The notes: generated by a model not told the origin, from the letters alone. Positions 9,013 to 17,760 are shown, counted from the first letter of the stretch. The stretch is 64,000 nt of DNA from Pelosinus baikalensis (GCF_020819555.1 NZ_JAJHJB010000019.1:38893-102892), one strand, 5' to 3'. Numbers and translations are program-made.

Positions 9013-10344
9013 ATGATGAAAAAGGTTGCACTGGTTACACCAAAAGGTAATACTTTTGGGAAAAATGAGAAAATGTCATCTTTTCTAGCTGGTTTGGAAA
9101 GTATGGAAAGCTTTAGGTTTTTATGGACAGGACCCAACTTAGGGCTGATAACAATAGCTTCTTTACTGCCATCTGAATGGGAATGTCATTATATCGATGA
9201 GAACTACAGGTCTATAAACTATAATGAGAAATTCGATATTGTGTTTATTAGTGCAATGACCCAGCAGATCATGAATGCTTATGAGATCTCCAAATCGTTT
9301 AGGGCAAATGGAGCTTTGACTATTATTGGCGGTATACATGCGACGCTGATGCCAGAAGAGGCACTGAAATATGTAGATGTGGTGCTCTCAGGTGAAGGGG
9401 AAGTTCTAGTACCTGAATTCTTAAACGATTATAATAACAAAAACGTGAAGAGAGTCTATTGCGAAACTTCACCAGGGAGTTACAGCTTTGAAAATACACT
9501 GCTGCCGCGGTTTGATTTATTAGAAGGATATAATTATCCGCTAATTACTTTGCAAACAACCAGGGGATGTCCCCACGATTGTTTCTTTTGCTCGGCTTCC
9601 AAGATTTTTGGTTCCAAATACCGAAGAAAAGATAACAGTTCCATTATTAGAGAGCTAAAGGTAATAAACGAAAAATTTCCTAATGCACTTATTTTGTTTG
9701 CCGATGATAATGTGTTTGTTCTGCGAAAGCAGTCCAAGGATCTTCTCAGACAAATGCGGGATATGAATTTAAGATGGATCGCGCAAACTGATATTTCGAT
9801 TGCCGAAGATGATGAGCTTTTAAAATTAATGGTACAGGCAGGATGTCAATGGGTTGTAATTGGATTTGAAAGCGTTTCGTATAAAAGTCTATATGACCTT
9901 GATAAAAGAAACTGGAAATTGAAGCAGCTTCCTAAATATGAACAATCGATAGAAAAAATTCAGTCATATGGTATCGGCGTTTATGGCACTTTTATCGTCG
10001 GACTTGATGAAGATGGATCTGACATATTTGAATCAACAGCAAATTTTATTAAGAAAAATATGCTTTATGGCAGTAATATCACAGTTCCGACACCTTTACC
10101 GGGAACACGACTTCGAGAGCAATTGGACAGCGAGGGGAGAATCCTTGATAGAGACTGGAGTTACCATACCTTTTGGGATATAAATATTAAACCCAAACAG
10201 ATGAACTGCGAAGAGCTTGAGGAAGGCCTCTTAAACATCTATAGAACAATATCGTCAGATTCACATGTAACAGAACGTCTTGCTTATTTAAAACAAATGG
10301 CTAAAAGAAAAAAAGCTATATTGAAGGAAGGTGTCAGCCAGTAA
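9013..10344 (+). CDS. B12-binding-domain radical SAM enzyme
   Basis: The 443-aa protein has an N-terminal Rossmann-like cobalamin-binding domain (about 30-150, with ISAMTQQIMNAYEIS and the IIGGIHATLMPEEAL stretch) and a radical SAM core with CPHDCFFC, giving cluster ligands Cys186, Cys190 and Cys193. A GFES strand and a later ITVPTPLPGT strand are typical of the BchE/P-methylase/class B methyltransferase group. These enzymes reductively cleave SAM and often use cobalamin to methylate unactivated carbon or phosphorus, or to rearrange rings. Adjacent ATG codons at 9013 and 9016 are both usable. Substrate unknown; the adjoining ACP makes a carrier-bound intermediate plausible. Confidence 0.85.
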   Translation: MMKKVALVTPKGNTFGKNEKMSSFLAGLESMESFRFLWTGPNLGLITIASLLPSEWECHYIDENYRSINYNEKFDIVFISAMTQQIMNAYEISKSFRANGALTIIGGIHATLMPEEALKYVDVVLSGEGEVLVPEFLNDYNNKNVKRVYCETSPGSYSFENTLLPRFDLLEGYNYPLITLQTTRGCPHDCFFCSASKIFGSKYRRKDNSSIIRELKVINEKFPNALILFADDNVFVLRKQSKDLLRQMRDMNLRWIAQTDISIAEDDELLKLMVQAGCQWVVIGFESVSYKSLYDLDKRNWKLKQLPKYEQSIEKIQSYGIGVYGTFIVGLDEDGSDIFESTANFIKKNMLYGSNITVPTPLPGTRLREQLDSEGRILDRDWSYHTFWDINIKPKQMNCEELEEGLLNIYRTISSDSHVTERLAYLKQMAKRKKAILKEGVSQ

Positions 10345-10428
10345 GGCAGCAGGTTCAGAGTCTGAAGCTCTGATCAATAGAATACTTTGGGCTTCAGAGA
10401 GAGTACATGTTGTATGAGGAGGATTATC

Positions 10429-11367
10429 TTGAAGAGGTTTGAAAATTATGCAGTTGTCTTTCCGGCTAGAGATGCTTTTTACAAAGGGTTAAGCCCTACA
10501 TTTTACAATAACTATGATTTTTTTAAGGATATTATGGATACTGCTAGTGATTATATTGGATATGATTTGTGCGAAATTTCCTATAAAAATCCTGTCTTAA
10601 ATCCAGAATTACATACAGTTTGTCTTGTGGCGCACTGTTATGCCGTCTATAAGTTAGTCGTACGGCATGTAAAGGGACCAATAGCAGCTGCTGGTTTTAG
10701 TCAAGGCGAATTTACGGCAGTCGCGTCGGCTGGCTCCATGCAGTTCCCACAGGTTCTAAAACTTATCTATGAGTTGGAACAGCTAGTAATAACAAATGAT
10801 AGTATTAAAGATGGTATGATGGCGCGTGTTATGGAGCTTGACAGAAATAAGCTGATGGAGTGCTGCCGGATTGTCGATCCGGAGGAAACCTCTGTTGTCC
10901 TAGCTACGTATCTTTCGCGTGACCAGAATGTAATTTCAGGTAGTAAAGTGAAAGTCGCAGAAGTTGCAAGACTGGCAAAAAAAAGTGGGGCACGATGGGT
11001 TATACCTCTGGACACTGCTGCTTTCCATAGTCCGTTATGTTTAAATATGGCTGCGGAGTCGACACCAATATTCGGAAGATATAATTTTAGTGATTCTGAA
11101 TATCCGGTATATTCCTGCGTTGATGGTGAAGGGGCTGTAAAAGGAAATCAAATCAAAGAAAAGTTATCTAAGCAGCTTGCAGCTCCGATACTTTGGGACC
11201 GAATTGTTGGCAATTTCAAAAGCCTTGGAATAGACGGGATACTGGAATTGGGAGCTGGTTGTACAGTATCGGGAAATATAAGAATTATCGATGAAAGTAT
11301 AAAATGTCAATGGATTAACACTGCTGAAGACTTGGAAAAGATGATTGACGCGTCCATTCGTTGCTAG
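10429..11367 (+). CDS. Malonyltransferase-fold (FabD-like) acyltransferase with atypical active site
   Basis: The TTG at 10429 is the start: AGGAGG at 10417-10422 sits 6 nt before it, while the upstream TTG 10387 has no site. The 312-aa protein keeps the FabD layout: nucleophile elbow GFSQGE with Ser91 and catalytic His200 in AAFHSP. Three departures are visible. The FPGQGSQ N-terminus is FPARDAF, the elbow His is Phe, and the MRG-type arginine that grips the malonyl carboxylate appears to be missing (LVITND in that place, with a shortened helix). The enzyme may therefore transfer a non-dicarboxylic acyl group, or hydrolyse stalled chains as AT-like editing enzymes do. It is the last gene before the IS element. 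Confidence 0.75.
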   Translation: MKRFENYAVVFPARDAFYKGLSPTFYNNYDFFKDIMDTASDYIGYDLCEISYKNPVLNPELHTVCLVAHCYAVYKLVVRHVKGPIAAAGFSQGEFTAVASAGSMQFPQVLKLIYELEQLVITNDSIKDGMMARVMELDRNKLMECCRIVDPEETSVVLATYLSRDQNVISGSKVKVAEVARLAKKSGARWVIPLDTAAFHSPLCLNMAAESTPIFGRYNFSDSEYPVYSCVDGEGAVKGNQIKEKLSKQLAAPILWDRIVGNFKSLGIDGILELGAGCTVSGNIRIIDESIKCQWINTAEDLEKMIDASIRC

Positions 11368-11569
11368 AAATCTACGATTGTAAGAGATGGTAATTACTAT
11401 AGGGATTACATGGTGTTTGCGCTTGTGGCACTGATATTTTTGAAAATTGAAAGGATCCTCGCAGAAACAATAAACTAAGAATGATTGCCTTTTGAACATC
11501 TAAATTGATATAATGGTTCTGGGAAATATTGTATCATAAGGTAGACAAATCCTTTAGCTACAATTCATC

Positions 11570-11587
11570 TTACAAAATGATAACTAT
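11570..11587 (+). repeat. Left target duplication of the IS6-like element, within a longer match
   Basis: The last 8 bases are the target duplication ATAACTAT. The match to the other side is longer than transposition explains: 17 of 18 bases agree with 12755-12772, of which the first 10 belong to the right end of the element itself. Confidence 0.7.
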
Positions 11588-12764
11588 GGCTCTGTAAAGT
11601 AAACATGAAAGAATAGCACAATATTTCATTGAAATTCATCAAGCTACAATCAAATACTCTCGTTTTTGTTTCTTTGTTAAATTGAGTCCGGCAACTTGTA
11701 CTGGTGTAAGGTAATTAAGAGCAGAATGTGGTCTGACGAAGTTGTAAAAGAATACAAACATTGAGATGAGGTTATTAGCTGAGGCAAAGGAATGGAAGCC
11801 TTGTTTGGTTTTGTACCAAGCTTTGAATTGATGGTTGAAAGATTCAATGAGATTATTGGAAACATCATCTTTAAATGATTCTACTCGAATGTGCTTTACA
11901 TCCCTAAAGACAGATTTAACAGGCACGTTATAAGCAGAATAGCGATCTGAGACAATCGTTGTAGGTTGCCCTAATGTTTTGGCTGCATTTAGAACAGAAA
12001 AAGCTTGTGGAGAATCACGATGAGGAGACAGATGAAAAGCAACAACAAAACGAGTTTCTGAATCCACAACAAACCAAATATAGTATTTGACACCAGCTAC
12101 TTTGACAACTGTTTCATCGGCATGCCATTCATCAGAATTTAAGTTTAAGGACGGTATTAGCTTTAAGCTGATATTTTGAAAAAGTGGGGCAAAGTTTTTA
12201 CACCAATTACTAATGGAAGTATGTGAAACTTTGATATTAAAAACGGTACGCATGATTAAAGCAATATTTCTAAAAGAATCTTTACCCAAATAAAACATGG
12301 ATAAAGCAGAAAGAATGACATGAACAGGATAACGCATGCGTTTAAAATTGGTCTTACCCATCAAATGATTCATAGATGGAGGAGCTATTATAGAAGATTT
12401 TGCAGTGAAAAAAGAATGATTACATTTCTTATCGCAGCAACGAAAATTCGAGTAATGCTTATGATCATGGTGAAGAAAAGTAGCTTTACCGCATGCAGGG
12501 CAACTAGGATAGTTTGGTTTATCAGTTGACCTTGGATTATTTGGTGAATTGATGATTGCATGTACGGCATTGATATTTTTGGAATCCCAATTTATCTTTG
12601 CCGTAGCGATAAAATGAGTGAGAGTTGTTGCACTTTGGACACCTAATTGATACAATGTTTTGCATGAGGACTTGTCTCCTTTCTGGGAGGTATGTGTTTT
12701 GTCGCAAAAACATTGTACCAGAAAGGATGGCAGGTCCTCAATTTTCATTTAACTTTACAAAACG
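11588..12764. mobile_element. IS6-like insertion sequence, apparently complete
   Basis: The 1177-bp element has one transposase gene on the minus strand. Its left end begins GGCTCTGTAAAG and its right end, read inward, is CGTTTTGTAAAG, so the terminal repeats share TGTAAAG plus scattered bases; GGCTCTG resembles IS6-family tips. Both ends are flanked by ATAACTAT (11580-11587 and 12765-12772), an 8-bp target duplication, the size usual for IS6. The insertion lies between the acyltransferase-like gene and the second NHL gene and probably split one cluster. Confidence 0.8.
11639..12748 (-). CDS. IS6-like DDE transposase
   Basis: The 369-aa protein starts with a region rich in Cys/His pairs (CPAC...C...C, about 80-115), likely a zinc ribbon, followed by a helix-turn-helix (SHTSISNWCKNF). 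The DDE catalytic core has Asp in WHADETVVKV, Asp in VSDRYSAY and Glu in NNLIESFNHQFK, and ends with a FVRPHSALNYLTPVQVAG motif. This matches IS6/IS240-type transposases, with an extended N-terminus. No frameshift or internal stop is seen, so it could be active. It catalyses replicative transposition of the 1177-bp element. Confidence 0.85.
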   Translation of the reverse strand: MKIEDLPSFLVQCFCDKTHTSQKGDKSSCKTLYQLGVQSATTLTHFIATAKINWDSKNINAVHAIINSPNNPRSTDKPNYPSCPACGKATFLHHDHKHYSNFRCCDKKCNHSFFTAKSSIIAPPSMNHLMGKTNFKRMRYPVHVILSALSMFYLGKDSFRNIALIMRTVFNIKVSHTSISNWCKNFAPLFQNISLKLIPSLNLNSDEWHADETVVKVAGVKYYIWFVVDSETRFVVAFHLSPHRDSPQAFSVLNAAKTLGQPTTIVSDRYSAYNVPVKSVFRDVKHIRVESFKDDVSNNLIESFNHQFKAWYKTKQGFHSFASANNLISMFVFFYNFVRPHSALNYLTPVQVAGLNLTKKQKREYLIVA

Positions 12765-12772
12765 ATAACTAT
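12765..12772 (+). repeat. Right 8-bp target duplication of the IS6-like element
   Basis: ATAACTAT, identical to 11580-11587, immediately outside the right terminal repeat. Confidence 0.75.
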
Positions 12773-12789
12773 TTATTGGGGGTAGAAAA

Positions 12790-13875
12790 ATGATTTCTAA
12801 AGACATTAAATGGACAAAAGGTACAATACATAGATTTGCGGGGACAGGCGCTGCCGGATACTCTGGAGATGGGGAAAAGGCTGACATCGCACAGCTTAAC
12901 GGACCTGCAGGCTTGGCAGTTGATAAGAACGATAACGTTTTTGTCGCTGAAATGCATAATCATGTCATTAGAAAAGTTGATGTAGGAACAGGAATGATCA
13001 CAACGGTAGCAGGATGCGGTGCAAAAGGATTTGACGGAGATGGGGGACTTGCTGTAGATGCAAAACTCAATGGACCTGCCGGAGTATTCATAGATAGTAA
13101 TGAAAATATCTTTATTGCCGATTTCTTAAATCATAGAATCAGAAAAATTGATGCTATGACAGGTATCATTAACACAATTGCTGGGACTGGTGATACAGGA
13201 TACAACGGTGACAACATAAAAGCATGTGATGCAAAACTCAACTATCCAGCCGGAGTTATTGCTGATTCTATAGGAAATGTATATTTTAATGATTACAAAA
13301 ATAATAGAATTAGAAAGATTAGTACAAATGGTATGATATCGACCTATGCAGGAACTGGTACTTACGGATATAGCGGTGATGGAGAACTGGCAGAGCAAGC
13401 ACAGATGAATGATGTGTATGGGTTAGCAATCGATCGATATGATAACATTTATATTATTGATAGTTTAAATTTCGCTGTCAGAAAAGTGGATGCTAAAACT
13501 GGGAGGATAACCACTATTGTGGGAAAAGGTGAAGCTGGTCCAGTAAATGAGTTTGGCAGTATCACCAATAGCTTTTTGGGAGGAATCCTTCCTAATAAGG
13601 AAAAAATTGGAGTAGACGAAGTGCCGCATGCAATCGAAGTGGATCTTAACGGAAATTTGTTCATTGCCGATACCGGTTCTAATAGAATCCGTATGGTAGA
13701 TATAGAGCAGGGTGTAATTTATTCGATTGCAGGAAACGGTGAAAAGGCTTACTCCGGGGATGATGGCGCTGCACTGAATGCGGGTTTAGGTGTTTATGGT
13801 CTAAGGATGGATTCAAAAAACAATCTATATTTTATTGACTTTCATAAGCACGTAATCCGAGTAATCCGATTTTGA
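12790..13875 (+). CDS. NHL-repeat beta-propeller protein
   Basis: The 361-aa protein consists almost entirely of six NHL repeats with the recurring pattern G-GYSGDG, A-LNGPAGLAVD, NVFVAEMHNHVIRKVD and ITTVAGCG. It starts at ATG 12790 behind a GGGGG site. No signal peptide is visible, so it is probably cytoplasmic unless exported by another route. It is clearly related to the NHL half of the GGDEF fusion at 107-1660, so the biosynthetic block is bracketed by two propellers of one type. The IS6-like element ends 18 bp upstream and has separated it from any original promoter. NHL propellers bind protein, RNA or small ligands; some act as lyases. The function here is unknown. Confidence 0.8.
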   Translation: MISKDIKWTKGTIHRFAGTGAAGYSGDGEKADIAQLNGPAGLAVDKNDNVFVAEMHNHVIRKVDVGTGMITTVAGCGAKGFDGDGGLAVDAKLNGPAGVFIDSNENIFIADFLNHRIRKIDAMTGIINTIAGTGDTGYNGDNIKACDAKLNYPAGVIADSIGNVYFNDYKNNRIRKISTNGMISTYAGTGTYGYSGDGELAEQAQMNDVYGLAIDRYDNIYIIDSLNFAVRKVDAKTGRITTIVGKGEAGPVNEFGSITNSFLGGILPNKEKIGVDEVPHAIEVDLNGNLFIADTGSNRIRMVDIEQGVIYSIAGNGEKAYSGDDGAALNAGLGVYGLRMDSKNNLYFIDFHKHVIRVIRF

Positions 13876-13885
13876 CCTCAACAAG

Positions 13886-13972
13886 GATGGTCGCACCAAG
13901 TAAATACAGTCCCGTAGAGGTCGGTCGTCGGTGTACTGAGCGCGACTTGGAACCAAGGAAGCGACTACCATC
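13886..13972 (+). ncRNA. Candidate structured RNA upstream of metK
   Basis: This stretch can fold into nested helices: GATGGT (13886-13891) with ACCATC (13967-13972), CGC (13892-13894) with GCG (13961-13963), CCAAGT (13896-13901) with ACTTGG (13945-13950), and CAGT (13907-13910) with ACTG (13935-13938). It lacks a U-tract, so it is not an intrinsic terminator, and it lacks the conserved core of the S-box SAM riboswitch. It lies in the 188-nt gap between the NHL gene and metK. It could be a cis-regulator of metK, an independent RNA, or remnant DNA. The evidence is only hand folding. Confidence 0.35.
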
Positions 13973-14063
13973 ACACAAGCAGGCTAATGTTGTATACGAT
14001 TGATCTGAATGATAGTGACATCCTTAAAGAAAGAGATTTTTAGTAAACAGGGAGATGTAGGTT

Positions 14064-15254
14064 ATGGGAGAAAAACGTGTTTTATTCACTTCAGAGTCAG
14101 TGACAGAGGGACATCCTGATAAAATGGCGGATCAGATTTCAGATAGTGTACTTGATGCGATTATGGCAAAAGATCCTATGGGGAGGGTAGCGTGTGAAAC
14201 GCTTCTGACTACAGGACAGGTGCATGTCGTTGGTGAAATTACTACGAATTGCTATGTAGATATTCCTTTAATTGTACGTGATACAATTAAAGAGATCGGG
14301 TATACTCGCGCGAAGTATGGTTTTGATGGGGATACTTGTGGGGTGCTGGTTTCTATTGATGAGCAATCCGCTGATATTGCGATGGGTGTAGACAAGGCCT
14401 TGGAAGCTAAGAAAGGGCAAATGGATGAAATCGAGGCGATTGGTGCTGGTGATCAAGGAATGATGTTTGGTTATGCAACCAATGAAACTCCGGAATATAT
14501 GCCATTGACAATTTCTTTAGCGCATAAATTGGCTCGTCGTTTGTCTGAGGTGCGCAAAAACGATGAAGTAGATTACTTGCGTCCTGATGGAAAAACTCAG
14601 GTAACGGTGGAATATGAAGATGGAAAACCGATTCGTGTTGATACCATTGTTATTTCTACTCAGCATAGTCCTGAGGTTGATTTAGCGACAATTGAAAAAG
14701 ATATGATTGAGAAAGTTATTGTACCAATGGTTCCTGCTGCCTTACTAGATGAAAATACTAAATATTATATTAATCCGACAGGCCGCTTTGTAATCGGTGG
14801 ACCGCAAGGTGATGCAGGACTTACTGGTCGCAAGATTATTGTTGATACTTATGGTGGAATGGCACGTCATGGTGGTGGTGCATTCTCAGGTAAAGATTGT
14901 ACAAAAGTGGATCGATCAGCTGCCTATGCTGCTCGTTATGTAGCTAAAAACGTAGTAGCTGCGGGACTGGCTGATAAATGTGAAATTCAATTAGCTTATG
15001 CAATTGGTGTTGCTCAACCAGTATCTATTATGGTGGATACCTTTGGAACTGCTAAACTTAAGGAAGCTGACATTGCTCTTCTTATTAATAAGCATTTTGA
15101 CTTGCGTCCAGCTGGTATTATTAAAGCATTGGATTTACGCCGTCCCATTTATCGTCAAACAGCAGCGTATGGTCATTTTGGCCGTATTGACATTGAATTG
15201 CCATGGGAGCGAACAGATAAGAGTGAAATTCTGCGCAAAGAAGCCAATATATAA
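14064..15254 (+). CDS. metK: S-adenosylmethionine synthetase
   Basis: The 396-aa protein has the full MAT family set: SVTEGHPDK with His17 and Lys20 at the ATP site, GAGDQGMMFGYATNE, the P-loop-like GGPQGDAGLTGRKI and the GGGAFSGKD loop. It makes SAM from methionine and ATP as a cytoplasmic tetramer. GGGAG at 14050-14054 precedes the ATG. The gene is full length. No S-box or other known SAM riboswitch is recognised upstream. Since the adjacent block has a SAM-dependent radical enzyme, local SAM supply is a possible link, but metK is also a housekeeping gene and this may be its only copy. Confidence 0.95.
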   Translation: MGEKRVLFTSESVTEGHPDKMADQISDSVLDAIMAKDPMGRVACETLLTTGQVHVVGEITTNCYVDIPLIVRDTIKEIGYTRAKYGFDGDTCGVLVSIDEQSADIAMGVDKALEAKKGQMDEIEAIGAGDQGMMFGYATNETPEYMPLTISLAHKLARRLSEVRKNDEVDYLRPDGKTQVTVEYEDGKPIRVDTIVISTQHSPEVDLATIEKDMIEKVIVPMVPAALLDENTKYYINPTGRFVIGGPQGDAGLTGRKIIVDTYGGMARHGGGAFSGKDCTKVDRSAAYAARYVAKNVVAAGLADKCEIQLAYAIGVAQPVSIMVDTFGTAKLKEADIALLINKHFDLRPAGIIKALDLRRPIYRQTAAYGHFGRIDIELPWERTDKSEILRKEANI

Positions 15255-15262
15255 TTTAAATT

Positions 15263-15294
15263 TGCTGGCGATACCCCATAGCCATCAAGCTAAG
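15263..15294 (+). repeat. Left inverted repeat of the IS4-type element
   Basis: Contains CCCATAGCCATCAAGCTAAG; its reverse complement matches 17006-17037 with only a few mismatches. It begins 8 nt after the metK stop codon. Confidence 0.8.
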
Positions 15295-15390
15295 AAAATT
15301 CAATTAAATAAAGCCCCCTCCCCCCCCATTTGTAAAAAAATGTTATCCTTTTAAAGGACGATGAAAGCATACAGATGGGGGAATTTATAA

Positions 15391-16757
15391 TTGATAGAAG
15401 AAAACTTAACTTTGGATGAAAATATAAAGCATTTTGCAGATGAACTCAAAAGATGGTTTTCAAAAGAGGAGATTGAAGAAATAGCAATAGAAACTGGTTT
15501 TGTGAAAAGAAAGGGTAAAATTACAGCATGTGAATTCGTTTGCTTATGCTGCTTTATGGATGTAGGGGTTGCGAACCACACACTTGTTACCTTATGTACA
15601 AAACTGAGTGCAAAAACAGGCGTAGTGATTTCCAATCAGGCATTAGACCAACGTTTAAATGAAAGATGTGTGGAATTTCTAAAGAAGATTTTCGAGAAAC
15701 TTTTACGCCAAACAATAACAAATCATACTCGTATATCCAGTCTATGGGATGACGATTTCAAACGAATAAGAATACTTGATTCTACAGCTTTTCAAGTACC
15801 AGAAAACTATAAGCATACCTACCCTGGCTCAGGTGGATGCTCTCAACCTTCAGGGGTTAAAATACAACTAGAATATGAATTGAAATCAGGAAATTTTATG
15901 AATGTAGAAGTGGGAGCTGGCTCAGGAAATGATAACACTTTTGGAACCAAGATAAGAGATACTATCAAACCTAGAGATCTTATTTTAAGAGACCTTGGCT
16001 ATTTCAGTTTTGAAGATTTTTTTGGATGTAGAAAAGAGAAAAGCCTTTTATATATCAAGACTCAAACCGAATATAGCCGTGTATATAGAAAATACTGAGA
16101 TCGAGTATTATAAGAATGGTACCCCTAAAAAAATCAACATTTTTTACAAGAATTCATATTTCTGACATCATGAAACAGATGAGCGATGGAGAACGTTATG
16201 AAATTAAGGATGTCTATGTAGGTAGGGAGAAAAAACTGAAAACCAGGCTTATTTTATATAAACTAACAAAAGAACAATTGAAAAAAAGGTCGGAGAAGTG
16301 TGAGAAGAATGCTAAAAAGAAAGGGATAGAGAAGAGTGATCATACCATTGAATTATTAGGGATATCCATTTATATAACGAATATCGAGGAAGCAGTGTTA
16401 AGTGCCGAAGAAGTTCATGAATTCTATTCATTGCGTTGGCAGGTGGAGATAGTATTTAAAACTTGGAAATCTATATTTCATATACACATTGTAAAACCAG
16501 TTAAAATAGAACGATTTCAATGTCAGCTTTATGGGAAACTCATTTTGCTACTCTTGAGTTCTGCTGTAACGTTTAAGATGAGGGCTTTAGTGTTAGAAAA
16601 TAAAGCACTTGAAGCCAGTGAAATGAAAGTTTCTGAGATTGTTCATGAATATATTGATAGACTATCCTTTAAACTTATAGAAATCCCTAGTAAAGCTTTC
16701 AATACCTTACAGTTAGTATTTGAAAATGTAGTCAGGAATGGCCTGAAATCTTTATAG
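15391..16757 (+). pseudogene. IS4-family transposase interrupted by two frameshifts
   Basis: The N-terminal half (15391-about 16050, TTG start) reads through ILDSTAF (first catalytic Asp) and ILRDLGYFS (second Asp). The frame then moves +1 near 16046-16054, in CCTTTTATATATC, to continue as ISRLKPN...EIEYYKNGTP. It moves +1 again at the seven-A run at 16127-16133 to continue as KKSTFFTR through the YSLRWQVEIVFKTWK motif (catalytic Glu) to the stop at 16757. The combined length of about 450 aa is normal. The breaks fall in homopolymer or repeat tracts, so either slippage mutation or sequencing error can explain them. Confidence 0.85.
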
Positions 16758-17005
16758 GAAGAACAAGAAAACTGTTTTTGATATTCTTAGGGCTTGTTAT
16801 AAACGAACATCAGGGAGAGTTAGAATGGCAGCATAAACTAATTTCACAATTTTGTGAATTTTTCACTGTATATGTGGTTTTTTAGTGTGCCATGAAATAG
16901 TTTTAATACTCATGTACACTTAAAAGACACCATTGAAAATCATGAACTGAAAGAAAAATTGGCGAAAATAGGTGCCCGATGAGTGTCCACTATTATTGAC
17001 TATGG

Positions 17006-17037
17006 CTTAGCTTGATGGCTATGGGATGTCGCCAACA
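17006..17037 (+). repeat. Right inverted repeat of the IS4-type element
   Basis: Contains CTTAGCTTGATGGCTATGGG, the reverse complement of the core of 15263-15294. Confidence 0.8.
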
Positions 17038-17287
17038 TTTCCGACAAAGCCCACGCTAAGAGTTAAAATGGGTAAAAACATTACTTTTTACCTACGTTAA
17101 GATAATGAATCGAAAAATAAGTGCATTAAAGGTTGTATTAGCTTTATGTTGATACTTTGTTTTGGATAATAGTTTTAGAATGAAAAAATACGCTTAAATA
17201 AGCTATTTGAAAGACTTCTATATAAGTACCTAAAACGTGCGTTTATGGTTCAAATTCTTTAATCTTTAATCGGAGCGAGTAGTCAAA

Positions 17288-17760
17288 TTGTGGGGTGAAG
17301 TAGATTTGGATGTTTTTGATATAAGTAAAGATGATAAATGTAGAGCCAGACATGAGATTGGTCATGTGCTTGTATTAGAACAAACTAAGGTTGATTGGGA
17401 ATATGTAACTATATTATCCGATGATGGAAACCAAAGGTGGCTGCGTTAAACATAATCAGCTTGAAACAATTGAAGCAAACTGCTGTAATCATATTCTGAT
17501 TGGTCCGTGAAGCAATTATACGTATAAGATATGATGAGTTTTCAGCCTTACTTTCGTCCATAAAATATGACCAAGAAGATGTAAAACCGTTTCTAGCACA
17601 AGTCAATCCCTCCATTCGGGAAAATCACTGTATAAATCATGCGATAGCCTCCAATTTAAAGTTTTTCCGTCGTCCAGAAATAAAGAGAAAGATCAATCAG
17701 CTTGTAGAGGAACCTATAAATCGCAAAAAAATGACTAGACAGGAATATTTACTTTTGTAA
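17288..17760 (+). pseudogene. Decayed HExxH (M41-like) peptidase
   Basis: From a TTG at 17288 the frame encodes CRARHEIGHVLVLEQ, containing the HExxH zinc motif, then a WEYVTILSDDGNQ strand of the kind found in M41 (FtsH-type) peptidases. The frame closes at 17449, but a shifted frame continues at once with GGCVKHNQLETIEANCCNHILIG until 17509. A further open stretch (17500-17760) has no similarity I can name but ends at the next stop and may be the original C-terminus. At least two frame breaks make a functional product unlikely. The family call rests on a short motif. It lies between the broken IS4 element and the tRNA fragment, in decaying island DNA. Confidence 0.4.

Larger units (their letters stand above)
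15263..17037. mobile_element. IS4-family (IS231-like) insertion sequence with a broken transposase
   Basis: About 1775 bp bounded by near-perfect inverted repeats (15263-15294 and 17006-17037) with a CCATAGCCATCAAGCTAAG core, as in IS4/IS231-type elements. The repeats match at about 28 of 32 positions. One transposase gene, interrupted by two frameshifts, lies inside. No target duplication is obvious (TTAAATT on the left, TTTCCGA on the right), suggesting later rearrangement or ends that differ slightly from these. Confidence 0.75.

Noticed and set aside
14000..14063. SAM riboswitch before metK
   Set aside because: The conserved S-box elements are absent; only the unassigned helices at 13886-13972 remain.
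15318..15330. C-rich run near the left end of the IS4 element
   Set aside because: A CCCCCTCCCCCCCC tract was considered as a structural or slippage signal, but nothing around it supports a function.
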